From NCBI RefSeq assembly GCF_000374065.1, contig NZ_KB893246.1:372001-436000 (forward strand): a stretch of 64,000 nucleotides of DNA. The letters run 5' to 3'. The notes under the pieces are model-generated. The model did no database searches. It was not told where the DNA came from and saw nothing but the letters and a program-made list of their open reading frames with translations. Position 1 is the first letter of the stretch, and each line of letters begins with the position of its first letter. Positions 52,800 through 62,083 of this stretch are shown piece after piece. Both the position numbers and the translations under genes were made by a program. The DNA comes from Spirosoma luteum DSM 19990 (GTDB taxonomy: Bacteria; Bacteroidota; Bacteroidia; Cytophagales; Spirosomataceae).

Positions 52800-55277
52800 T
52801 TAAAATTTAAAGTTGTAAGTAACCGACGGAATAATTGTAGCAAAAACAGAGTACTTGATAGCTTCCGTTATGCGCGAACTGCCGGCATCACCTACGTTGT
52901 CTGTGTTGGGTTGAAAATAGACTGAAAAGGCGTTTTTTCGGGCATATACGTTATAGACAGAAAATACCCAATTATCGTCTTTACGCTTCCCCTGTCGTTT
53001 CCGACCCTGTAGCGTAGCCGCTAAATCGAGTCGGTGATAGGCAGGAATACGGTAATTGTTGCGTGTATTACCAAAGGTTTGCGGCACCACAATTCCATCG
53101 TATTCAAACCGGTTTGTGGGAAAAGTAGCCGGTGTACCGGTGGCAAGGGTGAACGTAGCCGAAAAATTCCAGCGTTTTGCCTCTCCGGCGCTACGGCTAG
53201 GTGGGTCAATTAACAGTACGGACGTTAGGACGTGCCGCTTGTCAAACCGGGTAGGATACCAGCTTCCGTTGTTGATGCCTACCACCTGCCGTTCTGTTTT
53301 TGCCAGTGTGTAGCTAACCCAACCGTTTACAACGCCGGTATTTCGTTTTACATAAAACTCGGCTCCGTAAGCCCGGCCTTTTCCCGGCAGCAAATCGCCT
53401 TCCAGGTATTTGTTTAGAATCAGGCGTGCCCCGTCGATGTAGTCAATCTGATTCTGTAGCCACTTGTAATAGACCTCCACTGATGCTTCAAATTCACTGC
53501 CGGTTCCGGTAGAACGACCAAAGTTTTTAAAATAGCCACCGGCAATCTGGTCAGCAAGCTGCGGTTTGATGTTGTTCGTTGATGGGGTCCAGATATCCAG
53601 GGGCGTTGAAGCCGACGTATTGGAAATTAAATGAATGTACTGCGCAAGCCGGTTATAACTGGCTTTAAATGAACTGGTATTGTTCAGTTCATATTTGGCC
53701 GAAAAACGGGGTTCCCAATTACCATAGGTGGTGATAATCTGGTTGCGTTTGTATGTGCTGGTCGATGTTATTGCCCGTGATTGCCCCACAGGGCCATCGG
53801 TTGCAAATGTGTAGGCTTCTCCGGGACCGATGTAATTGAACAGGGAGTAGCGCAGTCCATACTGTACTTGCAGCCCGGGCGTTAACTGTTGTTCATTTCC
53901 TACATAAAGAGCATTTTCGAGCGAATACTTGTTTTCCAGCCCGAACGTACGAACGCTTCCCGAGCTAGCCGCCGTAGCCGTGCCGGGCTGGAAATTATGG
54001 AAAATCGCCTGACCACCGAAGGTAATAGTGCTTTTGCCCAGGAAGAGCGAAAAATCCGGTTTCAAGCTATAATCAACAATCCGGGAGTCGGTACGAAAAT
54101 AGTCATTCGGCGTCTTCTGTTTCAGGTCAGTGTTGAGCGAGTAATCGTAGTTGCTGTAGTAAGCCGTTGTATTCAGAAATAGTCTGTTACTGAATACGTG
54201 GTTCCAGCGGGTTGAAACGGTGGTGCTACCCCAGTTAAACCCAAAATCAGCTCCGAACACATCGCGCCCCAGGTAGCCGGATATAAACACCGTATTTTTA
54301 TCGTTGATTCGATAGTTTGCTTTAGCCGTTAAATCGTAGAAATAGAATTTTGAGCCTTTAAGGTCATTTTTAAGAAAAGGCTGGGCCAGAATATCCGCGT
54401 ACGAGCGACGGGCGGCAACAATGAATGAGCCCTTACCCTTAAACAGGGGCCGCTCATACGATAGTCGACTAAAAATAAGTCCGATGCCCCCGTTTAGTTC
54501 GGGCTTTTTGGCATTGCCCTCTTTCAATCGAACGTCTAAAATAGAGGCAATCCGTCCGCCGTAGTTAGCCGGTATGCCGCCCTTAATCAGTTTTACGTCC
54601 TTAACGGCATCGGGGTTGAATACGGAAAAGAACCCAAACAGGTGCGATGAATTATAAACCGGTGCTTCATCCAGCAGCACCAGATTTTGGTCGATACTAC
54701 CACCCCGAACGTTAAATCCCGTAGCCCCTTCACCCACGGTCGAAACGCCGGGCAAAAGCTGAATGCTTCTGATTACATCTACCTCACCCAGCAGGGCCGG
54801 AATTCGTTTCAACGTTTTCACATCGATCTGGTTGACGCTCATCTCGATATTTTTGACGTTATCGTCTTCCCTTTTGGTCGATACAATTACTTCCTGGAGC
54901 TGCTCACCTTCCTGTTTCAAATCCAGATCAAGGTGCACGTTTTCTCCGTTCAACTCAACGGATTTCGTTCGTCTGGCATAACCCACATAGCTAATAACCA
55001 GATTATAGCTGCCGGCAGGCAGTGTAACGGCGTAAAACCCGTAGCTATTAGTCACGGCACCAGTACCCGTTTCTTTGACGTAGACCGAAACACCAATCAA
55101 GCCCTCACCATTGGCGGCATCTTTGATATAGCCACTAATAGTAAGGGCAGCTACACGCTGGCTGGCATTAATTACCTTTTCAGAAACGTTGTTCTGGAGT
55201 CCCTGGGCCCAGCTATCGGCGGGGCGTATTACAACAATAAAAAGGCAGTAAAGCCCAAAGAGTATACTATGCTTCAT
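52800..55277 (-). CDS. TonB-dependent receptor with N-terminal carboxypeptidase-like domain
   Basis: An 825-residue outer-membrane receptor: signal peptide (about 1-25), a carboxypeptidase-regulatory-like domain (near 45-130; ISGYIKDAANGEGLIGVSVYVK), a plug domain (150-260; GEVDVIRSIQLLPGVSTVGEG, FNVRGGSIDQNLVLLDEAPVYN over two stretches) and a 22-strand type barrel ending VTYNFKF. It imports an unknown ligand with energy from TonB. The DUF4249 gene follows. No SusD homologue, sigma or anti-sigma gene is next to it. Confidence 0.92.
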   Translation of the reverse strand: MKHSILFGLYCLFIVVIRPADSWAQGLQNNVSEKVINASQRVAALTISGYIKDAANGEGLIGVSVYVKETGTGAVTNSYGFYAVTLPAGSYNLVISYVGYARRTKSVELNGENVHLDLDLKQEGEQLQEVIVSTKREDDNVKNIEMSVNQIDVKTLKRIPALLGEVDVIRSIQLLPGVSTVGEGATGFNVRGGSIDQNLVLLDEAPVYNSSHLFGFFSVFNPDAVKDVKLIKGGIPANYGGRIASILDVRLKEGNAKKPELNGGIGLIFSRLSYERPLFKGKGSFIVAARRSYADILAQPFLKNDLKGSKFYFYDLTAKANYRINDKNTVFISGYLGRDVFGADFGFNWGSTTVSTRWNHVFSNRLFLNTTAYYSNYDYSLNTDLKQKTPNDYFRTDSRIVDYSLKPDFSLFLGKSTITFGGQAIFHNFQPGTATAASSGSVRTFGLENKYSLENALYVGNEQQLTPGLQVQYGLRYSLFNYIGPGEAYTFATDGPVGQSRAITSTSTYKRNQIITTYGNWEPRFSAKYELNNTSSFKASYNRLAQYIHLISNTSASTPLDIWTPSTNNIKPQLADQIAGGYFKNFGRSTGTGSEFEASVEVYYKWLQNQIDYIDGARLILNKYLEGDLLPGKGRAYGAEFYVKRNTGVVNGWVSYTLAKTERQVVGINNGSWYPTRFDKRHVLTSVLLIDPPSRSAGEAKRWNFSATFTLATGTPATFPTNRFEYDGIVVPQTFGNTRNNYRIPAYHRLDLAATLQGRKRQGKRKDDNWVFSVYNVYARKNAFSVYFQPNTDNVGDAGSSRITEAIKYSVFATIIPSVTYNFKF

Positions 55278-55365
55278 TACGTATCAGGCACGTCAGTTAA
55301 CAGACGGTCATGCAGGTTGTTCTACCGATAACGTAAAAGTAAGCCGATGCGGTTTTAGCTTATAC

Positions 55366-55373
55366 CAAATTTA
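55366..55373 (-). promoter_or_regulatory. -7 promoter box of the TonB receptor operon
   Basis: The minus strand reads TAAATTTG, exact TAnnTTTG, about 90 bases before the receptor ATG. No clear -33 element. Confidence 0.4.
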
Positions 55374-55445
55374 GATAAACCAACTATTTATAAGGCTGGA
55401 TGGTACGTGAGGTTGGATAAAACCAATAACGGTTCGCTTAGGTAC

Positions 55446-56321
55446 TCAGGCTTTATCTTGTTCTTCAATCTGTTTAATCAACGCGGAAGCCTTTCTGGCA
55501 TTAGCCTGAGGAAAGCGGGTTGGCAGGGACTCCAGCAACTCAACAATAATATGACTGATCATAATTTGCTGGTTCAGCCGGTCGTCGCTTGGAATAACGT
55601 ACCAGGGATTATTTTTGGTGGCCGTTGCATTGATGGTATCCTCATAAGCCTGCATGTAAGCAGGCCAGAACGCACGTTCTTCAAGATCGCTTTCCGAAAA
55701 CTTCCACCGCTTTTCCGGGTCCTGCAAGCGGGCAATCAACCGCTTGCCCTGTTCTTCCTTTGAAACGTGCAGGTAGAATTTCAGCGTCGGGAAACCATTC
55801 CGAAATAAATAATCTTCAAAATGCACTATATCGCCAAAACGCTGCTTCCAGAGAACATCATCATTTTCAGGCAGCAGGTGAGCCGGAATATGCCCTTCGC
55901 GCAGCCGTTCAGGATGAACACGCATAGCCAGCACTTCTTCATAATACGAACGATTAAATACACCTATGTAACCCCTTTCGGGCAGTTCCTGCCAGAAACG
56001 CCACAAAAAATCATGATTGATACTTTCTTTTTCGGGCTTTTTGAACGGCTGAATCATAAACCGCGACGGGTTTACGCCCCGTAATACCCGGCGGATGCTA
56101 CTGTCTTTGCCAGCGGCATCCATAGCCTGAAGTACAACGAGCAATCCAAACTGCTCGTCGGCATGCATTCTGTTCTGGGCCTGATCCATGCGCTCGGCCA
56201 GGTCTGCTAACTGCTTATTGCGGTCGGCTTCGCTGGTGTATAACGGCTCACTTTTTGTGGATGTATCGTCAATCGAAAATCGCTTCCGGCCATTGTAGCG
56301 GTACTGGTTGGCTTTAAACAT
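55446..56321 (-). CDS. ppk2: PPK2-family polyphosphate kinase (distal copy)
   Basis: A 291-residue single-domain PPK2. Walker A is AMDAAGKDSSIRRV, and Walker B is in FNRSYYEEVLAMRVHP. The lid-like FKKPEKESINHDFLWR and FYLHVSKEEQGKRL are all present. PPK2 enzymes transfer phosphate between polyphosphate and nucleotides; class (ADP, GDP or AMP as acceptor) cannot be read with certainty. It lies 14 bases after a second PPK2 gene and would be made from the same message. Confidence 0.9.
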   Translation of the reverse strand: MFKANQYRYNGRKRFSIDDTSTKSEPLYTSEADRNKQLADLAERMDQAQNRMHADEQFGLLVVLQAMDAAGKDSSIRRVLRGVNPSRFMIQPFKKPEKESINHDFLWRFWQELPERGYIGVFNRSYYEEVLAMRVHPERLREGHIPAHLLPENDDVLWKQRFGDIVHFEDYLFRNGFPTLKFYLHVSKEEQGKRLIARLQDPEKRWKFSESDLEERAFWPAYMQAYEDTINATATKNNPWYVIPSDDRLNQQIMISHIIVELLESLPTRFPQANARKASALIKQIEEQDKA

Positions 56322-56335
56322 GGAACCTTTAAGGT

Positions 56336-57217
56336 TTACTGCGCCCTGATAATAGGAGTGAGTTTCTGTAGTGCTACAAAACGATCCACATCTGGTTTTT
56401 CTTTCGAAATAGGTAGTTTTTTCAGCACGTCTACCAATATCTTACCCACCAATAGACGCATATTTTTCTTATCGTCAGCCGGAATTACATACCAGGGAGC
56501 GTGCTCAGTAGCGGTTTCGTTGATAGCATCTTCATACGCTTTCTGATAGTCATCCCAGAACTCGCGTTCTTTCACGTCACCCTCCTCAAATTTCCAGTTT
56601 TTGTCAGCTTCTTCGATTCGATCAATCAGCCGATCTGCCTGTTCTTCTTTGGATACGTGCAGATAAAATTTCACTACAGGAAAGCCATTTCGGTGCAGAA
56701 ACTTTTCCATGTCCCGAATGGCCTCATAACGGTCTTTGAAGAGCTGATCCAAATCGTCGGTGACATTTTCGGGCAGCCGCTGACTTTCGGTCAGAATTTC
56801 GGGGTGAACTTTAGTGACGATTACCTCCTCATAATACGAACGGTTAAAGATACCAATGGTCCCCCGCTCGGGTAGTTCGCGCCAGCCCCGCCAAAGCCAG
56901 TCGTGCCGAAGTTCCTGGTCAGTAGGGCGTTTGAATGAGTATCCCTGTACACCTACTGGGTTCGTACCTGTAAATACATGCTGGATAGTGCTGTCTTTTC
57001 CAGCCGCGTCCATAGCCTGAAATATTACCAACAGACCGTAGCGGTTGTGAGCATACATCTTTTCCTGTAGATTGTCAATTTCGGCAGCATGATCGCTTAG
57101 CAGCTCCGAATACTCGTCTTTATCCTTATAGAAATCATCGACCTTGGTAGGCTGTTTTTTGAGTTTAACCTTATTATCACCGTCGTAACGGAATTGCTTT
57201 GTATCGAAGTCTTTCAT
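56336..57217 (-). CDS. ppk2: PPK2-family polyphosphate kinase (proximal copy)
   Basis: A 293-residue PPK2 that starts at ATG 57217 (MKDFDTKQFRYDG); the frame extends five codons upstream. Walker A AMDAAGKDSTIQHV, FKRPTDQELRHDWLWR and FNRSYYEEVIVTKVHP are complete. It is clearly homologous to the next gene, but the residues around the lid and acceptor side differ (GTNPVGVQGYSFKRP here versus GVNPSRFMIQPFKKP there). The two copies may prefer different nucleotides. Confidence 0.9.
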   Translation of the reverse strand: MKDFDTKQFRYDGDNKVKLKKQPTKVDDFYKDKDEYSELLSDHAAEIDNLQEKMYAHNRYGLLVIFQAMDAAGKDSTIQHVFTGTNPVGVQGYSFKRPTDQELRHDWLWRGWRELPERGTIGIFNRSYYEEVIVTKVHPEILTESQRLPENVTDDLDQLFKDRYEAIRDMEKFLHRNGFPVVKFYLHVSKEEQADRLIDRIEEADKNWKFEEGDVKEREFWDDYQKAYEDAINETATEHAPWYVIPADDKKNMRLLVGKILVDVLKKLPISKEKPDVDRFVALQKLTPIIRAQ

Positions 57218-57334
57218 AGTATAATGACGCAAACTTTACGCGGATTAGTAATGTTCCTGCAGTGATAGTTTATAACCACAAACACAACGAATGGTTGCCA
57301 ATACCTGCGGCAACTCATTATTGTTTCAACAACT

Positions 57335-57901
57335 ATGATAACAAATCAATCAGCCAATACGGCCAAAGCAACCTTAGGTACGGGTTGTTTCTGGTGCACG
57401 GAAGCGGTTTACCAATCGCTCGATGGGGTAATTTCAGTTGTATCGGGTTACGAAGGCGGTCATAAAGCAAATCCAACCTATGGCGAAGTATGCACGGGTA
57501 ATACCGGTCACGCCGAGTGTGTGGAAATTACGTATGATCCTACCAAAATAACGTACCAGGATTTACTCGAAGCCTTTTTCCGGAGTCATGACCCAACCAC
57601 GCTGAATCGTCAGGGAAACGATGTCGGTACGCAGTATAGGTCCGTCATTTTTTATCACAACGACGAACAGAAACAACTCGCCGAAACGGCCATAAAAGAA
57701 CTGGATAAGTCCGGGGCTTATAACGACCCCATTGTAACGGAAGTTACCCCTGCCGAAACATTCTTTGAAGCTGAAGCCTACCACCAAAACTACTTTATCA
57801 ATAATCCGAATCAAGGCTATTGCGCCTTTGTCGTTGCCCCCAAAGTAGACAAGTTCAGGAAGGTATTCAAAGACAAACTGAAGCCGGAACTAGCTCACTA
57901 A
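57335..57901 (+). CDS. msrA: peptide-methionine (S)-S-oxide reductase
   Basis: A 188-residue MsrA. The catalytic motif GCFWC has the active Cys18 near the N-terminus, followed by the YEGGHKANPTYGEVCTGNTGHAE block, and a Cys in the NQGYCAF segment that can act as resolving residue. It repairs oxidised methionine in proteins with thioredoxin. No signal peptide is visible. No msrB is fused or adjacent. Confidence 0.95.
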   Translation: MITNQSANTAKATLGTGCFWCTEAVYQSLDGVISVVSGYEGGHKANPTYGEVCTGNTGHAECVEITYDPTKITYQDLLEAFFRSHDPTTLNRQGNDVGTQYRSVIFYHNDEQKQLAETAIKELDKSGAYNDPIVTEVTPAETFFEAEAYHQNYFINNPNQGYCAFVVAPKVDKFRKVFKDKLKPELAH

Positions 57902-57920
57902 CATCAACATCCTGTATAAT

Positions 57921-57966
57921 CTGGTCACAAAAAAATCCCCGAGTCTGGGGATTTTTTTGTGACCAG
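57921..57966 (+). terminator. intrinsic terminator of msrA
   Basis: Perfect 20-base arms (57921-57940 and 57947-57966) with a six-base loop. The GC core CCCC/GGGG is flanked by A7/T7 tracts, so it would work on either strand. It starts 20 bases after the msrA stop. Confidence 0.88.
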
Positions 57967-58124
57967 GGGCCAGCCAGAATAATATATTCCACGGGAATAA
58001 TATATTAATAACGATGAGTTTGTTAGCACTAAATTTCTGCAGGCGCGTCAGTCGTATAAGTCGGCTTGTTATGTTTGTCCCGCAATCCATAAGTTGACCG
58101 ATTAATAAGACATAATGGTGAAGG

Positions 58125-58156
58125 TTTGCTACGCCCATTGTTTCATATTTACTTTG
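58125..58156 (+). promoter_or_regulatory. promoter of the 58188 outer-membrane protein gene
   Basis: TTTG (58125-58128), a 20-base spacer, then TTACTTTG (58149-58156), one base off TAnnTTTG. It lies 31 bases before the ATG. Confidence 0.5.
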
Positions 58157-58187
58157 TTTCAAATTCAAACGCAAATCTGTATATCAA

Positions 58188-58727
58188 ATGAAAAAAATCA
58201 ACTTCTCTGTCTTGCTGGTACTTGGTCTGTTAGCCAGCACCCAATCGTTTGCCCAATATGTTCCGGATAAAGGCACTAAACTGCTTAACGCTGGGGTTGG
58301 TATTGGTGGCTATGGTATTGGATTGGGATACAATTCTGGCGTGGCGCTGGGAGCTTCTCTGGAATTTGGCATCATGAAGAACCTCACAGTGGGTGGGTTT
58401 GTCGACTATCGCCGACTGAGTTACAGTGGCATCACAGGCATCAGTGGTGATGGTATATCTTATTTCTACGTTGGTGCACGTGGATCCTATCACTTTAACG
58501 AACTGTTAAATCTCTCAACAGATAAGGCGGACTTGTATGTTGGTCTTGGTCTAGGCTATCTGGGTGTTTCTGGTAGTTATTATACGGGGTACTCGGGTGG
58601 TGCAGGGGGCATCATTTTACCACTTCATCTGGGAGGACGTTACTTCTTTAACGAAACGGTAGGGGGTTTTGCCGAATTAGGCTCCGGTGTTGCTCCCCTG
58701 AAGCTGGGGGTTACCTTCAAACTGTAG
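58188..58727 (+). CDS. small outer-membrane beta-barrel protein, hypothetical
   Basis: A 179-residue protein with a signal peptide (about residues 1-22, cleavage after SFAQ) and a mature part rich in Gly and aromatic residues in alternating strands (GVGIGGYGIGLGYNSGV, YFYVGARGSYHF), ending in KLGVTFKL. It should fold as an eight-strand barrel in the outer membrane. No specific function can be given. It has its own promoter and terminator. Confidence 0.7.
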   Translation: MKKINFSVLLVLGLLASTQSFAQYVPDKGTKLLNAGVGIGGYGIGLGYNSGVALGASLEFGIMKNLTVGGFVDYRRLSYSGITGISGDGISYFYVGARGSYHFNELLNLSTDKADLYVGLGLGYLGVSGSYYTGYSGGAGGIILPLHLGGRYFFNETVGGFAELGSGVAPLKLGVTFKL

Positions 58728-58747
58728 TAATCAATACATTTCTCAAT

Positions 58748-58783
58748 AAAAAAGGCCAATCCTGAATCAGGGCTGGCCTTTTT
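58748..58783 (+). terminator. bidirectional intrinsic terminator
   Basis: Arms AAAAAGGCCA and TGGCCTTTTT close a stem with an inner CCTG/CAGG pair. It lies between the convergent outer-membrane protein and prolyl oligopeptidase genes and can serve both. Confidence 0.8.
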
Positions 58784-58797
58784 GTTGAGAAATGAGT

Positions 58798-60942
58798 TTA
58801 TTTACTTGCCACTTCCTTCAGGCTTTTTACGCCCATATTCCAGAGAATAAAGGAATAGATATCAGCCGCCGTTTCGATGTTTTTCTTTGTGTTACTCGCT
58901 CCGTGCCCTGAGTTCGTATCTATCCGAATCAGGACGGGGTTGCCTCCTTTATACACCTCCTGCAACGTGGCCGCGTATTTGAACGAGTGTGCGGGCACAA
59001 CCCTATCATCATGGTCGGCAGTAGTGATAAGTGTGGCTGGGTAATTCAATCCGGGCTTGATGTTCTGAATTGGCGAATAGGCGTAGATGGTCTTGAACTC
59101 CTCCGGATTATCGCTGCTACCGTAATCGGCGATCCAGTTCCAGCCAATTGTGAATTTGTGAAAGCGCAGCATATCCATAACACCCACCTGCGGAATAGCT
59201 ACCCGAAACAGGTCGGGCCGCTGATTCATCACCGCACCTACCAGTAATCCACCATTTGAGCCGCCCTGTATCGCCAGTTTGGGCGTACTCGTATAGTTCT
59301 GCGCGATCAGGTACTCGGCAGCAGCAATGAAATCATCGAACACGTTCTGCTTTTTAAGTTTCATCCCCTGTTCATGCCATTTTTCGCCGTACTCGCTACC
59401 ACCCCGCAAATTGGCCTGTGCATATACGCCCCCCTGCTCCAGAAAAGGAATCCTGAAGGGGCTAAACGCGGGTGGCAAACTGATGTTGAAGCCTCCGTAT
59501 CCGTAAAGCAGCGTGGGATTTGTTCCATCCAGTTTCAATCCTTTCCGGTATGTCAGGAACATAGGGACTTTTGTACCGTCTTTGCTGGTGTAGAAAACCT
59601 GCTTCGTTTCGTACTCATCCGGCTTAAAATCTACTTCAGGAGCACGAAAGACGCTGCTCTTTCCGCTGGCAATGTCGTAGCGGTAAATGGTAGGCGGAAA
59701 CGTGAATGAGGTGAATGTGTAAAATACAAACTTATCGTCTTTTTCGCCACCAAACCCACCGGCAGATCCTATTGCTGGCAGTTGAACCTCACTTTCTTTT
59801 TTTCCCTGGTAATCGAACACCTCTATTTTTGAGGTGACATCTTTCGAGTACTCAACAAATAGTCTTTTGCCAGCGGCACTAACGCTGCTCTCTGCAATGG
59901 GTTCGGGTTTTTCGGGAATAAGTGTTGAGACTGTTCCCTTCTTCGTATCGTAAGCAATTACTTTGCTGTTGGGTGCCTTTTCGTTGGTTAGAATGAGCAA
60001 TCGTGCACCGTCGTTGTCCACTACGTTATAGCTAAAATCTGTCACCTCAGCCACAATGGGCTTAAACGGAGTATTAGCCGACGCCGATTGAGTATCCATG
60101 AAAAAGAGGGCATTTCCGTCTTTTCCCTGCCCCCGGTCGCTCACCGTTAGTAACACAAATCGCTCATCATCGGTCGTACCAACCGTGTTGAATCGTTGCG
60201 GGTGTTTGGCATCTTCAAATACCAGTCGGTCGGCCGATTGGGGGGTGTTGAGCTGGTGGTAATACACCTGGTGGTTTTCGTTCTTGGCTGCGAGTGCGCT
60301 TCCTTCGGGTTTGGGATAACGACTATAGTAAAACCCATTCCCCTGCCATGCAGCACCCGATACTTTTACCCATTCAATCCTTTCGGGAAGGTAGTTTTTT
60401 GTTGCCAAATCCATTATCTGGTACTCCTGCCAGTCGGAACCACCCTTCGACAAACCAACCACGGCGTACTTGCCATCTTTTGAGAGGGAGAAAGCCCCCA
60501 GACGGGTGGTGCCGTCCGTCGATAATTTATTCGGGTCAATGACTACTTCGGGCTTTGCGTCAAGGCCTTTTTGCCGGTACAACACCGCCTGATTCTGGAG
60601 GCCATCGTTTTTCGAGTAATAATACCAGTCCCCCCTCCGGCTCGGTGCCGAGTATTTGGGGTAATTGTATACCTGCTCCAGCCGGTCCTGCATCTGCTTC
60701 CGGTACGGAATCTGTGCCAGATACTCGAACGTAACGTTGTTTTCGGCTTTAACCCAGTCGGCCGTTTCTGCCGAACGGTCATCTTCGAGCCAGCGATAGG
60801 GATCTGCGACCTGCGTACCGTGATAAGTATCAACCTGGTCTGTTTTACGCGCATTGGGATAGGAAAGAGGCTGGGTATTCTGACCCACAGCCACCGTTGT
60901 ACTGACCATAAAAATCAATTGAAATGACGAAAAATAACGCAT
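58798..60942 (-). CDS. prolyl oligopeptidase (S9A)
   Basis: A 714-residue exported peptidase: signal peptide (about 1-20), N-terminal TYHGTQVADPYRWLEDD typical of S9A, a seven-blade propeller domain, then the alpha/beta-hydrolase domain. The catalytic Ser562 is in GGSNGG, Asp in DHDDRVVP, and His in NSGHGA. It cleaves short peptides after proline, here probably in the periplasm. Confidence 0.94.
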   Translation of the reverse strand: MRYFSSFQLIFMVSTTVAVGQNTQPLSYPNARKTDQVDTYHGTQVADPYRWLEDDRSAETADWVKAENNVTFEYLAQIPYRKQMQDRLEQVYNYPKYSAPSRRGDWYYYSKNDGLQNQAVLYRQKGLDAKPEVVIDPNKLSTDGTTRLGAFSLSKDGKYAVVGLSKGGSDWQEYQIMDLATKNYLPERIEWVKVSGAAWQGNGFYYSRYPKPEGSALAAKNENHQVYYHQLNTPQSADRLVFEDAKHPQRFNTVGTTDDERFVLLTVSDRGQGKDGNALFFMDTQSASANTPFKPIVAEVTDFSYNVVDNDGARLLILTNEKAPNSKVIAYDTKKGTVSTLIPEKPEPIAESSVSAAGKRLFVEYSKDVTSKIEVFDYQGKKESEVQLPAIGSAGGFGGEKDDKFVFYTFTSFTFPPTIYRYDIASGKSSVFRAPEVDFKPDEYETKQVFYTSKDGTKVPMFLTYRKGLKLDGTNPTLLYGYGGFNISLPPAFSPFRIPFLEQGGVYAQANLRGGSEYGEKWHEQGMKLKKQNVFDDFIAAAEYLIAQNYTSTPKLAIQGGSNGGLLVGAVMNQRPDLFRVAIPQVGVMDMLRFHKFTIGWNWIADYGSSDNPEEFKTIYAYSPIQNIKPGLNYPATLITTADHDDRVVPAHSFKYAATLQEVYKGGNPVLIRIDTNSGHGASNTKKNIETAADIYSFILWNMGVKSLKEVASK

Positions 60943-61121
60943 AGTTTATCAATGAGTATACGTGAACTGTATTTCTGTTACGAATTACGCTCCAAAGCCG
61001 CAAAAACCCAATTCCAGGGCATAACTAGCTGGAGATGACAGGTATGAAAGCGTGCTTGTAGCCGATGCACCTGGATGTTCACTAAATAGATGGCTCATTT
61101 ACAACAACTTCCTATAGCGCT

Positions 61122-61484
61122 ATGCCAATGCCCCGGCTTTGTTGTCTATGTCTGTATCTACTCTTCCAGAGCATTATATCTCCAGTTGGGTGGGCACAGC
61201 CAGGCATGGCACCTTGGTTTCGGATAGACCACTTCGGCGTTAGCAACGGGTTGACCCAGGGTCAGGGTTCGGTCTATTACATGTTAAAGGATAGTTGCGG
61301 CTTCTTGCGGTTTGGGTGTTGGCAACATAGAATCCCAGGTAGGCTTTTGAATAACCGAATCTCGTGGCACAGTAAACTGAAACAGGGTATTCAGACGGTC
61401 ATTGAAATTACAGTCACTGAGCTTAGCAGGTCAATGCTAACTAAAGTGCCAACCAATCTTCCTCAGTCAAGTCAGGGAGGATGA
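61122..61484 (+). pseudogene. remnant of a two-component regulator propeller (hybrid sensor) protein
   Basis: This 120-codon frame begins with a signal peptide (SPVGWAQ) and then FRIDHFGVSNGLTQGQGSVYYMLKD, split here as FRIDHFGVSNGLTQ and GSVYYMLKDSCGFLRFG. That is the typical N-terminus and first blade of the large propeller-type hybrid sensor kinases of Bacteroidota, which usually exceed 1000 residues. After FG the resemblance stops, and the frame ends within 60 codons at no recognisable domain. No kinase or regulator parts are nearby. I read it as a degraded or truncated gene. The 180 bases before it hold nothing else that I can see. Confidence 0.6.
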
Positions 61485-62012
61485 TTAGTGCGCGTTTACC
61501 AGTGGAATCAATCCCTGAGAATCGTGCCGAAGCAACATCTCAAACAAAAGCACGGTAGCCGCAGCATCGCCCTGAGCACGGTGCCGTCCGTTGAGCGGGA
61601 TACCCAGCGAATAGCAAAGCTTTCCCAAACTGTAGGACGGATGTCCCGGAATAAGTTTCCGACTCGTTCGGACGGTGCAGAGGGTACGCCGAAAAAAATC
61701 GTGTCCCAGCCAGTTCAGTTCCTTCTGGATGAAAGCAAAGTCGAAACTAACGTTATGTGCCACAAAAACGGCCCCTTCCGTAATAGAAAGAACATCGGCA
61801 GCTACTTCGGCAAAAGTGGGTGCGCTCTGCACCATTTCATCGGAAATACCCGTGAGGTGGCGAATAAAGGGGGGAATAGGGCAACAGGGATTTAACAGCG
61901 AATGAAAGGAGTCGACAACCTGTTTTCCATCATGGCGGAAGATAGCGATTTCTGTAAGGCGGCCGGGACCTTTCACATTCCCGGTTGTTTCAACATCAAC
62001 GATACAATACAC
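61485..62012 (-). CDS. DEDDh 3'-5' exonuclease, DnaQ-like
   Basis: A 175-residue protein made only of an exonuclease domain. Metal ligands are visible as Asp6 and Glu8 in VDVETTG, Asp in HNVSFDFAF, and His and Asp in HRAQGDAA. The start is GTG 62012, one residue before the conserved YCIVDVE. It is shorter than the family versions fused to a UvrC-like GIY-YIG domain. It may serve as a proofreading or RNA/DNA trimming enzyme. Confidence 0.88.
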   Translation of the reverse strand: MYCIVDVETTGNVKGPGRLTEIAIFRHDGKQVVDSFHSLLNPCCPIPPFIRHLTGISDEMVQSAPTFAEVAADVLSITEGAVFVAHNVSFDFAFIQKELNWLGHDFFRRTLCTVRTSRKLIPGHPSYSLGKLCYSLGIPLNGRHRAQGDAAATVLLFEMLLRHDSQGLIPLVNAH

Positions 62013-62083
62013 AACTGGTGATTTAGCAGTACCCTATAAACATTTCTTGAGGGGTAATGAGTTCGATATAATAAGAGGTAAAC

